Assembly (NCBI GenBank): GCA_947259815.1
Contig: CAMYNO010000226.1
Coordinates: forward strand, 1-8,018
DNA length: 8,018 bases
Source of the DNA: an uncultured Parvularculaceae bacterium
Lineage (GTDB): Bacteria; Pseudomonadota; Alphaproteobacteria; Caulobacterales; Parvularculaceae
Reading direction: 5' to 3'
Shown here: piece by piece, positions 1-6,517 of the stretch
Layout: each line of letters starts with the position of its first letter
Numbering within the stretch: the first letter of the stretch is position 1
The notes under the pieces: generated by a model
What the model was told of the DNA's origin: nothing
What the model saw: the letters and a program-made list of their open reading frames with translations, nothing else
Database searches by the model: none
Translations under genes and position numbers: made by a program

Positions 1-14
1 CCCGCCTTTACCGA

Positions 15-479
15 TTATTGCCGCGCCCGGATCAGTTTATCCAGCGCCTGAAGTGCGACCTCATACCCCGCAGCGCCAAGTCCTGTAATCACGCCGTCGA
101 CTGACGCCGCCGTCGCAGAATGACGACGAAATTCCTCTCTTGCATGGATATTAGAGACGTGCAGCTCAATTTTCGGTACGCAAACCGCCATTAATGCGTC
201 GTGCAGCGCGATGGACGTATGCGAATAGCCGCCGGGATTGATAATCAGGCCGGCCGCTTTTTGCCGGGCCTCCTGAACCCAGTCGATCAGCTCGCCTTCG
301 CTGTTTGACTGGCGGAAAGCGATCTCAAGGCCAAGGCCGCCCGCCGTTTTGCGGCAGGCCTGTTCTATATCGGCCAGGGTGTCGCGCCCGTAAATCTCCG
401 GCTCGCGTACCCCGAGCAGGTTGAGATTCGGCCCATTCAGGACATAAGCCGTGCCAGTTGGTTTTGACTGTGTCGTCAT
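15..479 (-). CDS. aroQ: Type II 3-dehydroquinate dehydratase (AroQ)
   Basis: Cytosolic enzyme of the shikimate pathway that dehydrates 3-dehydroquinate to 3-dehydroshikimate. The 154-residue length is usual for the small dodecameric type II family. Family motifs are all present: NGPNLNLLG near residues 15-23 with the flexible lid REPEIYG after it (Arg25 and catalytic Tyr30), [10 protein letters not shown] at 56-65, NPGGYSHTS at 81-89, and [14 protein letters not shown] at 105-118, which holds the catalytic His107 and the substrate-binding Arg114. The start is the ATG at 477-479; the ribosome site before it is weak (a GGCGGCGGCGG-type run). In many alphaproteobacteria aroQ is followed by accB and accC for fatty acid synthesis. 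Here only 14 bases remain after the stop, and they contain a purine-rich AAAGGCGGG that could be the next gene's ribosome site. Identification is secure; the downstream partner is inference. Confidence 0.97.
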   Translation of the reverse strand: MTTQSKPTGTAYVLNGPNLNLLGVREPEIYGRDTLADIEQACRKTAGGLGLEIAFRQSNSEGELIDWVQEARQKAAGLIINPGGYSHTSIALHDALMAVCVPKIELHVSNIHAREEFRRHSATAASVDGVITGLGAAGYEVALQALDKLIRARQ

Positions 480-574
480 AAACTTGCCGCCGCCGCCTTC
501 ACCGGTGATGATGAAGGGACTACATATAGACGCGCGCGCCTGTGCGCCGCAACAAGAGAAGCGGTTGAAAACCC
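480..574. promoter_or_regulatory. Divergent intergenic region between aroQ and thiS
   Basis: These 95 bases must carry the start signals for both aroQ (leftward) and thiS (rightward), unless either is read from further away. A short AT-rich island, ACATATAGA near 521-529, is the only obvious candidate -10 area and could serve either strand; I see no good -35 partner. I looked for a TPP riboswitch, which often precedes thiamine genes, and found no CTGAGA-type thi-box, and the gap is nearly too short to hold one. Regulation of thiSG by TPP through a local riboswitch is therefore not supported here. Confidence 0.35.
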
Positions 575-775
575 ATGGAAATTACCCTGAACGGCGAAGA
601 ATACGCCCATGCGGGCGAACCCACGGTCGCCGGCCTCCTCGCCGCATTGGCGCTTGAGCCGCGCAAAATAGCGGTTGAGCGCAATCGAGAAATCATTCCG
701 CGCTCATTATATGACGCGACGCCGGTCACTGAAGGCGATCGGATCGAAATTGTACAGTTTGTTGGCGGAGGCTGA
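575..775 (+). CDS. thiS: Thiamine biosynthesis sulfur carrier ThiS
   Basis: Small ubiquitin-like protein of 66 residues, normal for ThiS. Its C-terminal glycine is adenylated by ThiF and then turned into a thiocarboxylate that donates sulfur to ThiG for making the thiazole phosphate of thiamine. The sequence begins [10 protein letters not shown], has the central TVAGLLAAL helix and [11 protein letters not shown] segment, and ends EIVQFVGGG. The terminal Gly-Gly is the functional signature; this copy has three glycines. thiG starts three bases after the stop, so the two are co-translated. The start ATG at 575 has only a weak purine-rich stretch (AGAGAAG near 555-561) upstream. No thiF, thiO, thiE or thiC is present in the window, so the rest of the pathway must be elsewhere. 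Confidence 0.96.
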   Translation: MEITLNGEEYAHAGEPTVAGLLAALALEPRKIAVERNREIIPRSLYDATPVTEGDRIEIVQFVGGG

Positions 776-781
776 GCCTTG
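764..781 (+). promoter_or_regulatory. Ribosome binding site for thiG inside the thiS end
   Basis: GGCGGAGG at 764-771 encodes part of the ThiS glycine tail and also forms a strong Shine-Dalgarno sequence seven bases before the TTG start of thiG at 779. The arrangement favours translational coupling of carrier and synthase. It also supports TTG over any other start, since the nearest ATG (783) is followed at once by an in-frame stop. Confidence 0.75.
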
Positions 782-1549
782 AATGAGTTATTAACCATCG
801 CGGGCCGGGAGTTTTCCTCCCGGCTCATCATCGGCACGGGTAAATACGAGACCTATGCGCAAAACGCCGAGGCGGCGGACGCGGCCGGGGCCGAGATGGT
901 CACCGTTGCGGTACGGCGGGTCAATCTCACCGACAAGGACAAGCCGATGCTGGTCGATTACCTCGATCCGCAAAAATACGTTTACCTGCCCAATACCGCC
1001 GGCTGTTTCACGGCGGACGATGCGATCCGCACCTTGCGGCTCGCGCGTGAGGCGGGAGGATGGAATCTCGTCAAGCTCGAAGTCCTTGCCGATAAGAAAA
1101 CGCTCTACCCGGACATGGAGGAGACCCTGAGCGCTGCGAAGCTTCTGATTGCCGACGGCTTTGAGGTGATGGTCTATTGTTCGGACGATCCGGTCTACGC
1201 CCGTAAGCTTGAAGACGCCGGCTGTTGCGCGATCATGCCATTGGGATCGCTGATCGGTTCGGGCCTCGGCATCATCAATCCGGTCAATATCCGGCTTATC
1301 GTTGAGCAGACATCCGTACCCGTCATAGTGGACGCTGGCGTCGGCACGGCGTCGGACGCTGCCGTTGCGATGGAGATTGGCTGCGACGGCGTCTTGATGA
1401 ATACCGCGATTGCCGAGGCGAAAGATCCGATCCTCATGGCGTCGGCGATGAAGCATGCGGTTATCGCCGGGCGCGAAGCGTATAAAGCGGGTAGGATGCC
1501 CAAGAAACGCTATGCCGATCCATCAAGCCCGCTCGCCGGGTTGATTTAA
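779..1549 (+). CDS. thiG: Thiazole synthase ThiG
   Basis: Cytosolic TIM-barrel enzyme that condenses 1-deoxy-D-xylulose 5-phosphate, dehydroglycine (or iminoacetate) and the sulfur of ThiS-thiocarboxylate into the thiazole phosphate. It is 256 residues and full length. The Schiff-base lysine is Lys99 in NLVKLE; Glu101 and Asp185 (in VIVDAGVGT) correspond to the catalytic Glu98 and Asp182 of the Bacillus enzyme. Other family blocks are IIGTGKY at 17-23, PNTAGC at 71-76, [12 protein letters not shown] at 154-165 and [14 protein letters not shown] at 204-217. The start is TTG at 779, with GGAGG at 767-771 inside the last glycine codons of thiS. An ATG four bases downstream is out of frame and stops after three codons, so TTG is the only reasonable start. 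It pairs with thiS as a two-gene unit. Confidence 0.97.
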   Translation: MNELLTIAGREFSSRLIIGTGKYETYAQNAEAADAAGAEMVTVAVRRVNLTDKDKPMLVDYLDPQKYVYLPNTAGCFTADDAIRTLRLAREAGGWNLVKLEVLADKKTLYPDMEETLSAAKLLIADGFEVMVYCSDDPVYARKLEDAGCCAIMPLGSLIGSGLGIINPVNIRLIVEQTSVPVIVDAGVGTASDAAVAMEIGCDGVLMNTAIAEAKDPILMASAMKHAVIAGREAYKAGRMPKKRYADPSSPLAGLI

Positions 1550-1567
1550 TTGGAGAGACGTTCTGGC

Positions 1568-2290
1568 ATGATCACCAATGCAAAAGCGTATGCGCACTTT
1601 GCGGGATTGAATTATCTCATCATCTTTGTACTGGCTATCTTCGCCAACTTTTTTGTTTTGTCGGGTGTCATTGTTGCCGGAGACGCAGCGGCGACTGCTG
1701 CAAATATTGTTGAAAATGAAGGCAGGTTCCGCCTGGCCTTTGCGTGTTTAATCGTTGTGCTGCTCGCGGACGTGTTTATCGCCTGGGCGCTTTATCTGAT
1801 CTTGCAAAGCGTCAATCAGCCTCTGTCGCTTTTAGCGATGCTGTTCAGGCTGGCTTACACCGTTGCGCAGATCGGCGTCATTCTCAATTTTTCAAAAGTG
1901 TTGCAACTCGCAAGCGCCGGAGAGATTCAAAACACGGCCGGGGTGTTGGAAAATTCATATTTCACGCACTTCTTTGCGTCGGCGCATGGCGTTGAATTCA
2001 CAATGACCCTTATATTTTTCGGCGTTCATTTAGTATTGCTTGGCTATCTCATCACGCGCGCGTCGTTCCTGCCATCCGTCATTGGCGTTCTCGTCGCGAT
2101 TGCGGGGCTTGGCTATATGGTCGACGGCTTTGCCGAGGTTCTCTGGGACGGATACGGTCCGGGTGCTGGCTTGGGACTTTATATTGTTGTCTTGCCCGCA
2201 TTGATCGGGGAAGGCGGGCTTTGCCTCTGGCTGCTTCTGCGCGGCTTAGACCAGCATAAATGGACAGAGGCGATCACTTCGTCGCGCTGA
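1568..2290 (+). CDS. DUF4386 family integral membrane protein
   Basis: Function unknown. The 240-residue product matches the DUF4386 family pattern: an N-terminal GLNYLIIF segment, then GDAAATAANIVENEGRFRLAF at about 38-58, a late FLPSVIGVLVAIAGLGYMVDG block at 167-187, and an E-x-x-L-x-LWLLLRG end at about 215-226. I count about six hydrophobic helices (roughly 12-34, 57-79, 87-108, 139-162, 168-187, 203-224), so it should sit in the inner membrane. The ATG at 1568 is chosen over the in-frame TTG at 1550 because GGAGA at 1552-1556 lies at a workable distance and the family begins near here. It follows thiG by 18 bases and may ride on the same transcript, although DUF4386 proteins have no known link to thiamine. 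Its DNA looks more AT-rich than its neighbours, partly because of the hydrophobic codons. Confidence 0.85.
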   Translation: MITNAKAYAHFAGLNYLIIFVLAIFANFFVLSGVIVAGDAAATAANIVENEGRFRLAFACLIVVLLADVFIAWALYLILQSVNQPLSLLAMLFRLAYTVAQIGVILNFSKVLQLASAGEIQNTAGVLENSYFTHFFASAHGVEFTMTLIFFGVHLVLLGYLITRASFLPSVIGVLVAIAGLGYMVDGFAEVLWDGYGPGAGLGLYIVVLPALIGEGGLCLWLLLRGLDQHKWTEAITSSR

Positions 2291-2461
2291 CCAAACGGTT
2301 TATCGACTTACGAAATCGTAACGGGCTGAATACCGGCTGCGACGCGGGTCGCACCGCTGGTCTCGTGTTAGAGTCGCGCGACGCATTCGCTGTTGCGAGG
2401 GCAAGCTACATCATGTGCGCTTATTGAGCGTGCGAGCAATTCAGTAGGGAAAGGGAATACC
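2291..2461. other. Gap between the DUF4386 gene and the EF-hand gene
   Basis: No gene is supported here. A small perfect hairpin, TGCGAC-GCGG-GTCGCA at 2338-2353, lacks a following T-run and so is a poor terminator candidate. The end of the gap holds the strong ribosome site of the next gene. An open frame from 2393 runs into the EF-hand gene, but its extra residues do not look like protein and would bury the signal peptide. The promoter of the EF-hand gene should lie here, but I cannot point to a convincing -35/-10 pair. Confidence 0.4.
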
Positions 2462-2812
2462 ATGAAGAAAACAATCTTTACACTGACAGCTGGGGCGGTT
2501 GCATTGGCGGCGAGCGCTGCGCTTGCGGGTCATCACGAAGGCAAAAAGGAAATGACCGCGGAAGAATACAAGGCGAAGGCTGAAGAAAAGCTCGCCAAGA
2601 AATTCGCCAAGGTCGACGCCAATAGCGATGGCTCCGTCACCGCCGATGAATATATGGCTTATAAAACAGCTGAGGCCGAGAAAGACTGGGCGAAATGGTC
2701 TGACGGCGACGATGCAATAACGCTCGAAGAAGCGACGGCCAAGATGCACGCCCATCGCGCTGAGAAAAAAGCCAAGATGAAAGCCAAAAAAGAGGCGATG
2801 AAGGAAGAGTAA
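2462..2812 (+). CDS. Secreted EF-hand domain protein
   Basis: A 116-residue, probably periplasmic protein of unknown role. Residues 1-22 form a clear Sec signal peptide (MKKT start, hydrophobic core, cleavage after ALA). A canonical EF-hand calcium loop lies at 52-63, DANSDGSVTADE, with Asp52, Asn54, Asp56, Ser58, Thr60 and Glu63 in the ligand positions and Gly57 at the turn. A second, degenerate loop at 79-90 keeps Asp81, Asp83, Ile86 and Glu90 but has Trp at position 1 and Asp instead of Gly at position 6, so it may bind calcium weakly or not at all. The tail, 98-116, is almost entirely Lys, Glu, Ala and Met and probably helical. The ATG at 2462 is preceded by AGGGAAAGGGA (2446-2456). It stands alone and ends in a strong terminator. 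Buffering or sensing of calcium is inference. Confidence 0.88.
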   Translation: MKKTIFTLTAGAVALAASAALAGHHEGKKEMTAEEYKAKAEEKLAKKFAKVDANSDGSVTADEYMAYKTAEAEKDWAKWSDGDDAITLEEATAKMHAHRAEKKAKMKAKKEAMKEE

Positions 2813-2833
2813 GCGCGACCGAGCGCTGACCAG

Positions 2834-2863
2834 AAAAGCCGGCGTGAAAACGCCGGCTTTTTT
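2834..2863 (+). terminator. Rho-independent terminator after the EF-hand gene
   Basis: Perfect inverted repeat AAAAGCCGGCG (2834-2844) and CGCCGGCTTTT (2851-2861) around a six-base TGAAAA loop, followed by further T residues to 2863. The GC core of seven pairs with a trailing T-run is a textbook intrinsic terminator. It sits 22 bases after the stop at 2812 and separates this gene from clpB. Because A residues precede the stem, it could also work, less well, on the opposite strand. Confidence 0.93.
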
Positions 2864-2887
2864 GTCGAATTGCACCGGATTTCGGGT

Positions 2888-2916
2888 CTTGTTTTACCTA
2901 TTTTAGACACCAACTA
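2888..2916 (+). promoter_or_regulatory. Possible heat-shock (sigma-32) promoter of clpB
   Basis: CTTG at 2888-2891 resembles the core of the alphaproteobacterial RpoH -35 element, and ACCAACTA at 2909-2916 loosely resembles the C-rich -10 (CCCATNT-like) at an acceptable distance. clpB is a classical RpoH target, and this is the only plausible match between the upstream terminator and the gene. The -10 match is partial, so the call is tentative. Confidence 0.35.
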
Positions 2917-2983
2917 GTTTATTGTGGCGTTGCCTGATGAGGGACGCCGTTAAGACTTTTTGACGCTCAACCGAGGTCCGATA

Positions 2984-5644
2984 ATGAATTTGGAAAACTA
3001 TACTGACCGCGCTCGCGGTCTCATTCAGGCGGCGCAGACCATTGCGCTTCGCGAAAACCACCAGCAATTCACGCCCGAACATGTCCTGAAAGCCCTGCTG
3101 GACGATCAGGAAGGTCTTGCGGCGAACCTTATTCGCGCCGCCGGCGGCAAGCCGGAAGTTGCGCTTCAATTGACTGACGAAGCGCTCGGCAAGCTGCCCC
3201 AGGTTGAGGGCGGCTCCGGTCAGATTTACATGGCCCCGCCAACGGCCAAGGTCTTTGCACAAGCCGAGGAAATCGGAAAGAAGGCCGGCGACAAGTTCGT
3301 CACCGCAGAGCGCCTGTTAACGGCGCTGGCGGTTGAGGCGCAGGCCGGCACCGCCGACATTTTGAAAAAGGCTGGCGTCACGGCGATCAAACTCAACGAA
3401 GCCATCAACGATATCCGAAAGGGACGCACAGCCGACACGGCATCCGCCGAACAGGCGTATGACGCGCTGAAGCGCTACGCGCGCGATCTCACTGAGGCGG
3501 CGCGTGAGGGCAAGCTCGATCCCGTTATCGGTCGCGACGAAGAAATCCGGCGCACCATGCAGGTTCTTTCCCGCCGCACCAAAAACAATCCCGTCCTGAT
3601 CGGTGAGCCCGGCGTTGGTAAAACCGCCATCGCCGAGGGGCTCGCCTTGCGTATCGTCAATGGCGACGTGCCGGAGAGCCTGAAGGATAAATCGCTTCTC
3701 GCCCTCGACTTGGGCGCGCTTATCGCCGGGGCGAAATATCGCGGCGAATTTGAAGAGCGCCTAAAGGCCGTGCTTCAGGAAGTTACGGACGCCGCCGGCG
3801 ATATCATTCTTTTCATCGACGAAATGCACACGCTGGTTGGCGCCGGAAAGACCGATGGCGCCATGGACGCGTCGAACCTGTTGAAGCCCGCGCTTGCCCG
3901 TGGCGAGCTTCACTGTGTCGGGGCGACGACCCTCGACGAATATAAAAAATATGTTGAAAAGGACGCGGCGCTCGCCCGGCGTTTTCAATCGGTGTTCGTC
4001 GATGAGCCGACGGTTGAGGATACGATTTCCATCCTCCGTGGGCTGAAGGAGAAATACGAACTCCACCACGGCGTTCGCATCTCCGACAGCGCCATCGTCG
4101 CCGCAGCGACGCTCTCTCACCGCTATATTACGGACCGGTTCCTTCCCGATAAGGCAATTGATCTTGTGGACGAGGCCGCCTCGCGCCTGAAGATGGAAGT
4201 CGATTCAAAACCTGAAGAACTCGACGAGCTGGACCGCCGCATCATTCAGATGAAAATCGAGCGCGAAGCGCTGAAGAAAGAGGATGACGCCGCCTCCAAA
4301 GACCGGCTTGAAAACCTCGATCGGGAATTATCCGATCTTGAACAGCGTTCGGCTGAGCTAACCTCCCGCTGGCGTGCGGAGAAGGATAGCCTCGCTTCTG
4401 CGACGAAGATCAAGGAGCAGCTCGATCATTTGCGCCAGCAACTGGCGGATGCGGAACGTCGCGGCGATCTCGGTCGCGCATCCGAATTGAAATACGGACA
4501 AATCCCGGCCCTTGAAAAGGGTCTGGAAGACGCCGAAGCGCGCGCTGATGAAAAAACCCGCACGCTGGTGAAAGAGGTCGTGGACGATCAGAATATCGCC
4601 AGCGTTGTCGCGCGCTGGACCGGCGTGCCCGTCGACAAAATGCTCGAAGGCGAGCGGGAAAAACTGCTGCAGATGGAGCAGGCGCTTGCCCATCGGGTCG
4701 TCGGTCAGGGCGAGGCTGTCGAGGCGGTCTCCGCCGCGGTGCGCCGGGCGCGCGCCGGGCTGAAAGACCCGAACCGTCCCATGGGCTCGTTCCTGTTCCT
4801 CGGGCCCACGGGCGTCGGCAAGACCGAGTTGACCAAGGCGCTGGCGGAGTTTCTTTTCGACGATGAATCCGCAATCGCGCGCATCGATATGTCGGAATTC
4901 ATGGAAAAACATTCCGTCGCTCGCCTGATCGGCGCACCGCCGGGATATGTCGGCTATGAAGAAGGGGGTGTGCTGACGGAACGCGTGCGCCGCCGTCCTT
5001 ATCAGGTCGTGCTCTTTGACGAAGTTGAAAAAGCGCACCCGGATGTTTTCAACGTCCTGTTGCAGGTGATTGACGATGGCCGCCTGACCGACGGGCAGGG
5101 GCACACGGTCGACTTTAAAAACACGCTGATCATCATGACCTCGAATCTGGGGGCTGAATTCCTCGCCGCACAGAAAGAGGGCGAAGATTCTTCGGCCGTG
5201 CGCGGTCCGGTGATGGAGGCCGTGCGAGCGAAATTCCGACCGGAATTCCTCAATCGTCTCGACGAGATCATTCTGTTCCATCGGCTTGCCCGCGCGCATA
5301 TGGATGCGATTGTCGATATCCAGATTGCACGGCTTTCCGGCCTGCTGGCTGATCGCAAGATTACACTTGCGCTCGACGACAAGGCGCGGACATGGCTGGG
5401 CGATAAAGGATATGACCCGATCTATGGCGCGCGGCCGCTGAAGCGGGTCATCCAGAAATCGCTGCAGGATCCGCTTGCGGAACTCCTGCTTGCCGGAAAG
5501 ATCGCCGACGGATCAACTCTCAATATATCCGCCGACGAAGGCGCGCTCACCATCAATGGCGAGAGCGTCGAATCGCGCGATCATTTTGCGTTTTCCGGCG
5601 CAAGCGGCGATGCCTCGCCGCCGGCTGGCGCATTGTTGAACTAA
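2984..5644 (+). CDS. clpB: ATP-dependent chaperone ClpB (protein disaggregase)
   Basis: Hexameric AAA+ disaggregase that, with DnaK, threads aggregated proteins through its pore after stress. It is complete at 886 residues. The Clp N-domain spans about 1-145. The first ATPase domain has Walker A GEPGVGKT (207-214), pore-loop Tyr252 in KYRGEFE, Walker B ending FIDE (277-280) and arginine-finger RR at 332-333. The coiled-coil M-domain, diagnostic for ClpB against ClpA/ClpC, spans about 405-525. The second ATPase domain has Walker A GPTGVGKT (607-614), pore loop GYVGYEE (654-660), Walker B VVLFDE (675-680), FLNRLDE (755-761) and sensor-2 GARPLKR (815-821). I see no LGF/IGF loop for ClpP binding. 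The start is ATG 2984 with GAGG at 2973-2976; the in-frame TTG at 2960 has no family support. The last 25 or so residues form a Ser/Gly/Ala/Pro-rich tail beyond the conserved end. Confidence 0.98.
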   Translation: MNLENYTDRARGLIQAAQTIALRENHQQFTPEHVLKALLDDQEGLAANLIRAAGGKPEVALQLTDEALGKLPQVEGGSGQIYMAPPTAKVFAQAEEIGKKAGDKFVTAERLLTALAVEAQAGTADILKKAGVTAIKLNEAINDIRKGRTADTASAEQAYDALKRYARDLTEAAREGKLDPVIGRDEEIRRTMQVLSRRTKNNPVLIGEPGVGKTAIAEGLALRIVNGDVPESLKDKSLLALDLGALIAGAKYRGEFEERLKAVLQEVTDAAGDIILFIDEMHTLVGAGKTDGAMDASNLLKPALARGELHCVGATTLDEYKKYVEKDAALARRFQSVFVDEPTVEDTISILRGLKEKYELHHGVRISDSAIVAAATLSHRYITDRFLPDKAIDLVDEAASRLKMEVDSKPEELDELDRRIIQMKIEREALKKEDDAASKDRLENLDRELSDLEQRSAELTSRWRAEKDSLASATKIKEQLDHLRQQLADAERRGDLGRASELKYGQIPALEKGLEDAEARADEKTRTLVKEVVDDQNIASVVARWTGVPVDKMLEGEREKLLQMEQALAHRVVGQGEAVEAVSAAVRRARAGLKDPNRPMGSFLFLGPTGVGKTELTKALAEFLFDDESAIARIDMSEFMEKHSVARLIGAPPGYVGYEEGGVLTERVRRRPYQVVLFDEVEKAHPDVFNVLLQVIDDGRLTDGQGHTVDFKNTLIIMTSNLGAEFLAAQKEGEDSSAVRGPVMEAVRAKFRPEFLNRLDEIILFHRLARAHMDAIVDIQIARLSGLLADRKITLALDDKARTWLGDKGYDPIYGARPLKRVIQKSLQDPLAELLLAGKIADGSTLNISADEGALTINGESVESRDHFAFSGASGDASPPAGALLN

Positions 5645-5655
5645 AACGGTTGGCT

Positions 5656-5862
5656 ATGAGCGAAAAGAAATCCGGCTGGAAACCTGAACCTGACGAAGAC
5701 GCCGTCAAGGAACTCATTCGCCAGACGATCGCCAGCGCCGGCCCGATTGATCCATCGGAACTGCCCTCGAAAGTTCGCGAGCGGATCAAGGGCCGCGCCA
5801 TCGGCGATCTCGATATCGACGCCTATGTGAAGCAGGTGCTGCGCGAGACGAAGAAGGATTAG
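5656..5862 (+). CDS. Small hypothetical protein downstream of clpB
   Basis: I do not recognise this family. The 68-residue product is highly charged, has no signal peptide or membrane segment, and is likely cytosolic. Visible features are a Lys/Glu/Asp-rich N-terminus, a helix around DAVKELIRQTIASAG (15-29), a PIDPSELPSKVRERIKG stretch (30-46) and a final amphipathic helix, DIDAYVKQVLRETKKD (53-68). The start is ATG 5656; an in-frame TTG at 5650 adds only two residues. It begins 11 bases after the clpB stop with little Shine-Dalgarno signal, which fits co-transcription and re-initiation after clpB. Its codon use resembles clpB and the frame is clean, so I believe it is a real gene. A stress-related or ClpB-linked role rests only on position. 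Confidence 0.75.
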   Translation: MSEKKSGWKPEPDEDAVKELIRQTIASAGPIDPSELPSKVRERIKGRAIGDLDIDAYVKQVLRETKKD

Positions 5863-5877
5863 GCGTTTCATCTTTCC

Positions 5878-5906
5878 GGATTGCCGGGATAAACCCGGCA
5901 ATGACC
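5878..5906 (+). repeat. REP-like palindrome, copy 1
   Basis: A 29-base element running GGATTGCCGGG, loop ATAAA, then CCCGGCAATGACC. The stem ATTGCCGGG/CCCGGCAAT is nine perfect base pairs (5880-5888 with 5894-5902). The GGAT head and ATGACC tail match a dispersed palindrome type very common between alphaproteobacterial genes. It lies 15 bases past the small gene's stop and could form a hairpin at the 3' end of the clpB transcript, but no T-run follows, so it is not a typical terminator. Confidence 0.85.
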
Positions 5907-5932
5907 TTTGATATGATTCAATATGCCTGCCT

Positions 5933-5961
5933 GGTCATCACCGGGACAAGCCCGGTGATCC
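5933..5961 (-). repeat. REP-like palindrome, copy 2 (inverted)
   Basis: Same length and architecture as the first copy but in reverse orientation. On the minus strand it reads GGATCACCGGG, loop CTTGT, then CCCGGTGATGACC. The stem ATCACCGGG/CCCGGTGAT is nine perfect pairs (5937-5945 with 5951-5959). Compared with copy 1, TG on one arm has become CA and CA on the other has become TG, so pairing is kept. The head-to-head pair is separated by 26 bases, as in BIME-type arrangements. Confidence 0.85.
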
Positions 5962-5963
5962 AA

Positions 5964-5998
5964 TTGACAAACAGCGCCGCCGGAATGTCATCTACAAT
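5964..5998 (+). promoter_or_regulatory. Candidate promoter after the palindrome pair
   Basis: A perfect TTGACA lies at 5964-5969. Possible -10 partners are TGTCAT at 5986-5991 (16-base spacer, four of six consensus positions) and TACAAT at 5993-5998, which fits the consensus better but has a 23-base spacer, too long for normal use. If active it would read toward the DUF2093-M23 pair with a leader of about 300 bases. Weak evidence. Confidence 0.3.
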
Positions 5999-6304
5999 GA
6001 AGCTGAATTTGTTGAACGGTTACACCAATCGCGCGAGAATCTTCATGAATCCCGCATTTGGTCGATAGTTATCGTCATCGCGCCGGGGCGCCGTAGACTG
6101 TGACGCATGATAAAGACCTCCATATTGCTGGAACCGATCCCGCGTGACGCCAGATTTCCCGGCTGCCAATGGCGCCCCACAATCGGGCTTTTTGCCCGCA
6201 GCGCCTTTGATGTGACGGCGGTGGGCGGGGGTGCGGTGCGGGTGGGCGCGCGGGCCGCACGGACGGTCTTGAAATCGCCGCCGCAACCGATCAGGAATAG
6301 GCCC

Positions 6305-6517
6305 ATGAACCCCTTTGACTCTCCTGGCGGCGAGGCCGCCCTTGAGTATGACGATGGCGAATTCCACATCGTCAAACCCGGCTCCTATGTGGTGTGCGCC
6401 ATCACCAATGTGCGCATTCCCTTAAAGAAACTGCGATACTGGAATGTCGACAAGCAGGAAGCCTATGCCGATGCGGCGGCGGCGATGATCGGTTTTGGAC
6501 ATGGAGAACGAGCATGA
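6305..6517 (+). CDS. DUF2093 domain-containing protein
   Basis: A 70-residue protein of unknown function from a family seen essentially in Alphaproteobacteria. The family core is clear: LEYDDGEFHIVKPGSYVVCA (13-32), an ITNVRIPLKKLRYWNV segment and QEAYADAAAA (51-60). The start is ATG 6305, preceded by AGGA at 6293-6296 eight bases away. The frame stays open upstream to 6107, but the extra 66 residues do not resemble the family and would place this ribosome site inside a gene, so the short form is preferred. Its stop overlaps the start of the M23 peptidase gene as ATGA, which implies translational coupling and suggests, without proving, a shared envelope-related role. In related genomes DUF2093 genes often lie near xseA; that gene is not here. 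Confidence 0.92.
   Translation: MNPFDSPGGEAALEYDDGEFHIVKPGSYVVCAITNVRIPLKKLRYWNVDKQEAYADAAAAMIGFGHGERA

Larger units (their letters stand above)
5863..6304. other. Intergenic stretch with two palindromes and no clear gene
   Basis: About 440 bases between the small gene after clpB and the DUF2093 gene. The left third holds two REP-like palindromes (5878-5906 and 5933-5961) and a possible promoter just after them. The rest has open frames on both strands, but none has a convincing ribosome site, recognisable motif or consistent codon bias. A small CGGGC-TTTTT-GCCCG hairpin lies at 6184-6198. The right half (about 6200-6290) is very GC-rich. This could be a long leader, decayed gene remains, or an uncharacterised non-coding RNA; the sequence alone does not decide. 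Confidence 0.5.

Noticed and set aside
480..574. TPP riboswitch before thiS
   Set aside because: The gap is only 95 bases and lacks the conserved thi-box core.
791..1456. Minus-strand open frame of 221 codons across thiG
   Set aside because: It is antisense to an intact, well-recognised thiG and has no motifs. Shadow frame.
2441..2913. Minus-strand hydrophobic frames across the EF-hand gene and its terminator
   Set aside because: Phe- and Leu-rich sequences are what antisense of Lys/Glu codons gives, and one frame runs through the terminator hairpin. Not a membrane protein.
4358..5299. Long open frame (313 codons) on the minus strand inside clpB
   Set aside because: It lies wholly within the second half of a clearly coding gene, has no family resemblance, and is rich in Arg, His and Phe, as expected from antisense of GC-biased codons. 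It is a shadow.
5878..5961. CRISPR repeats or a tandem terminator
   Set aside because: There are only two units, inverted and not direct, and no T-run follows either stem.
5997..6068. A 23-codon open frame, MKLNLLNGYTNR onward
   Set aside because: No ribosome site; it overlaps the possible -10 element and has no other support.
6107..6304. N-terminal extension of the DUF2093 gene to 6107
   Set aside because: The added residues look random, the family is normally about 65-75 residues, and a proper ribosome site precedes the internal ATG at 6305.
6043..6375. Minus-strand frame containing MGLFLIGCGGDF, which resembles a lipoprotein signal
   Set aside because: There is no positively charged start before the lipobox-like LIGC, the possible ribosome site is badly spaced, part overlaps the DUF2093 gene, and codon bias fades along the frame. 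A short lipoprotein cannot be excluded, but I do not support it.
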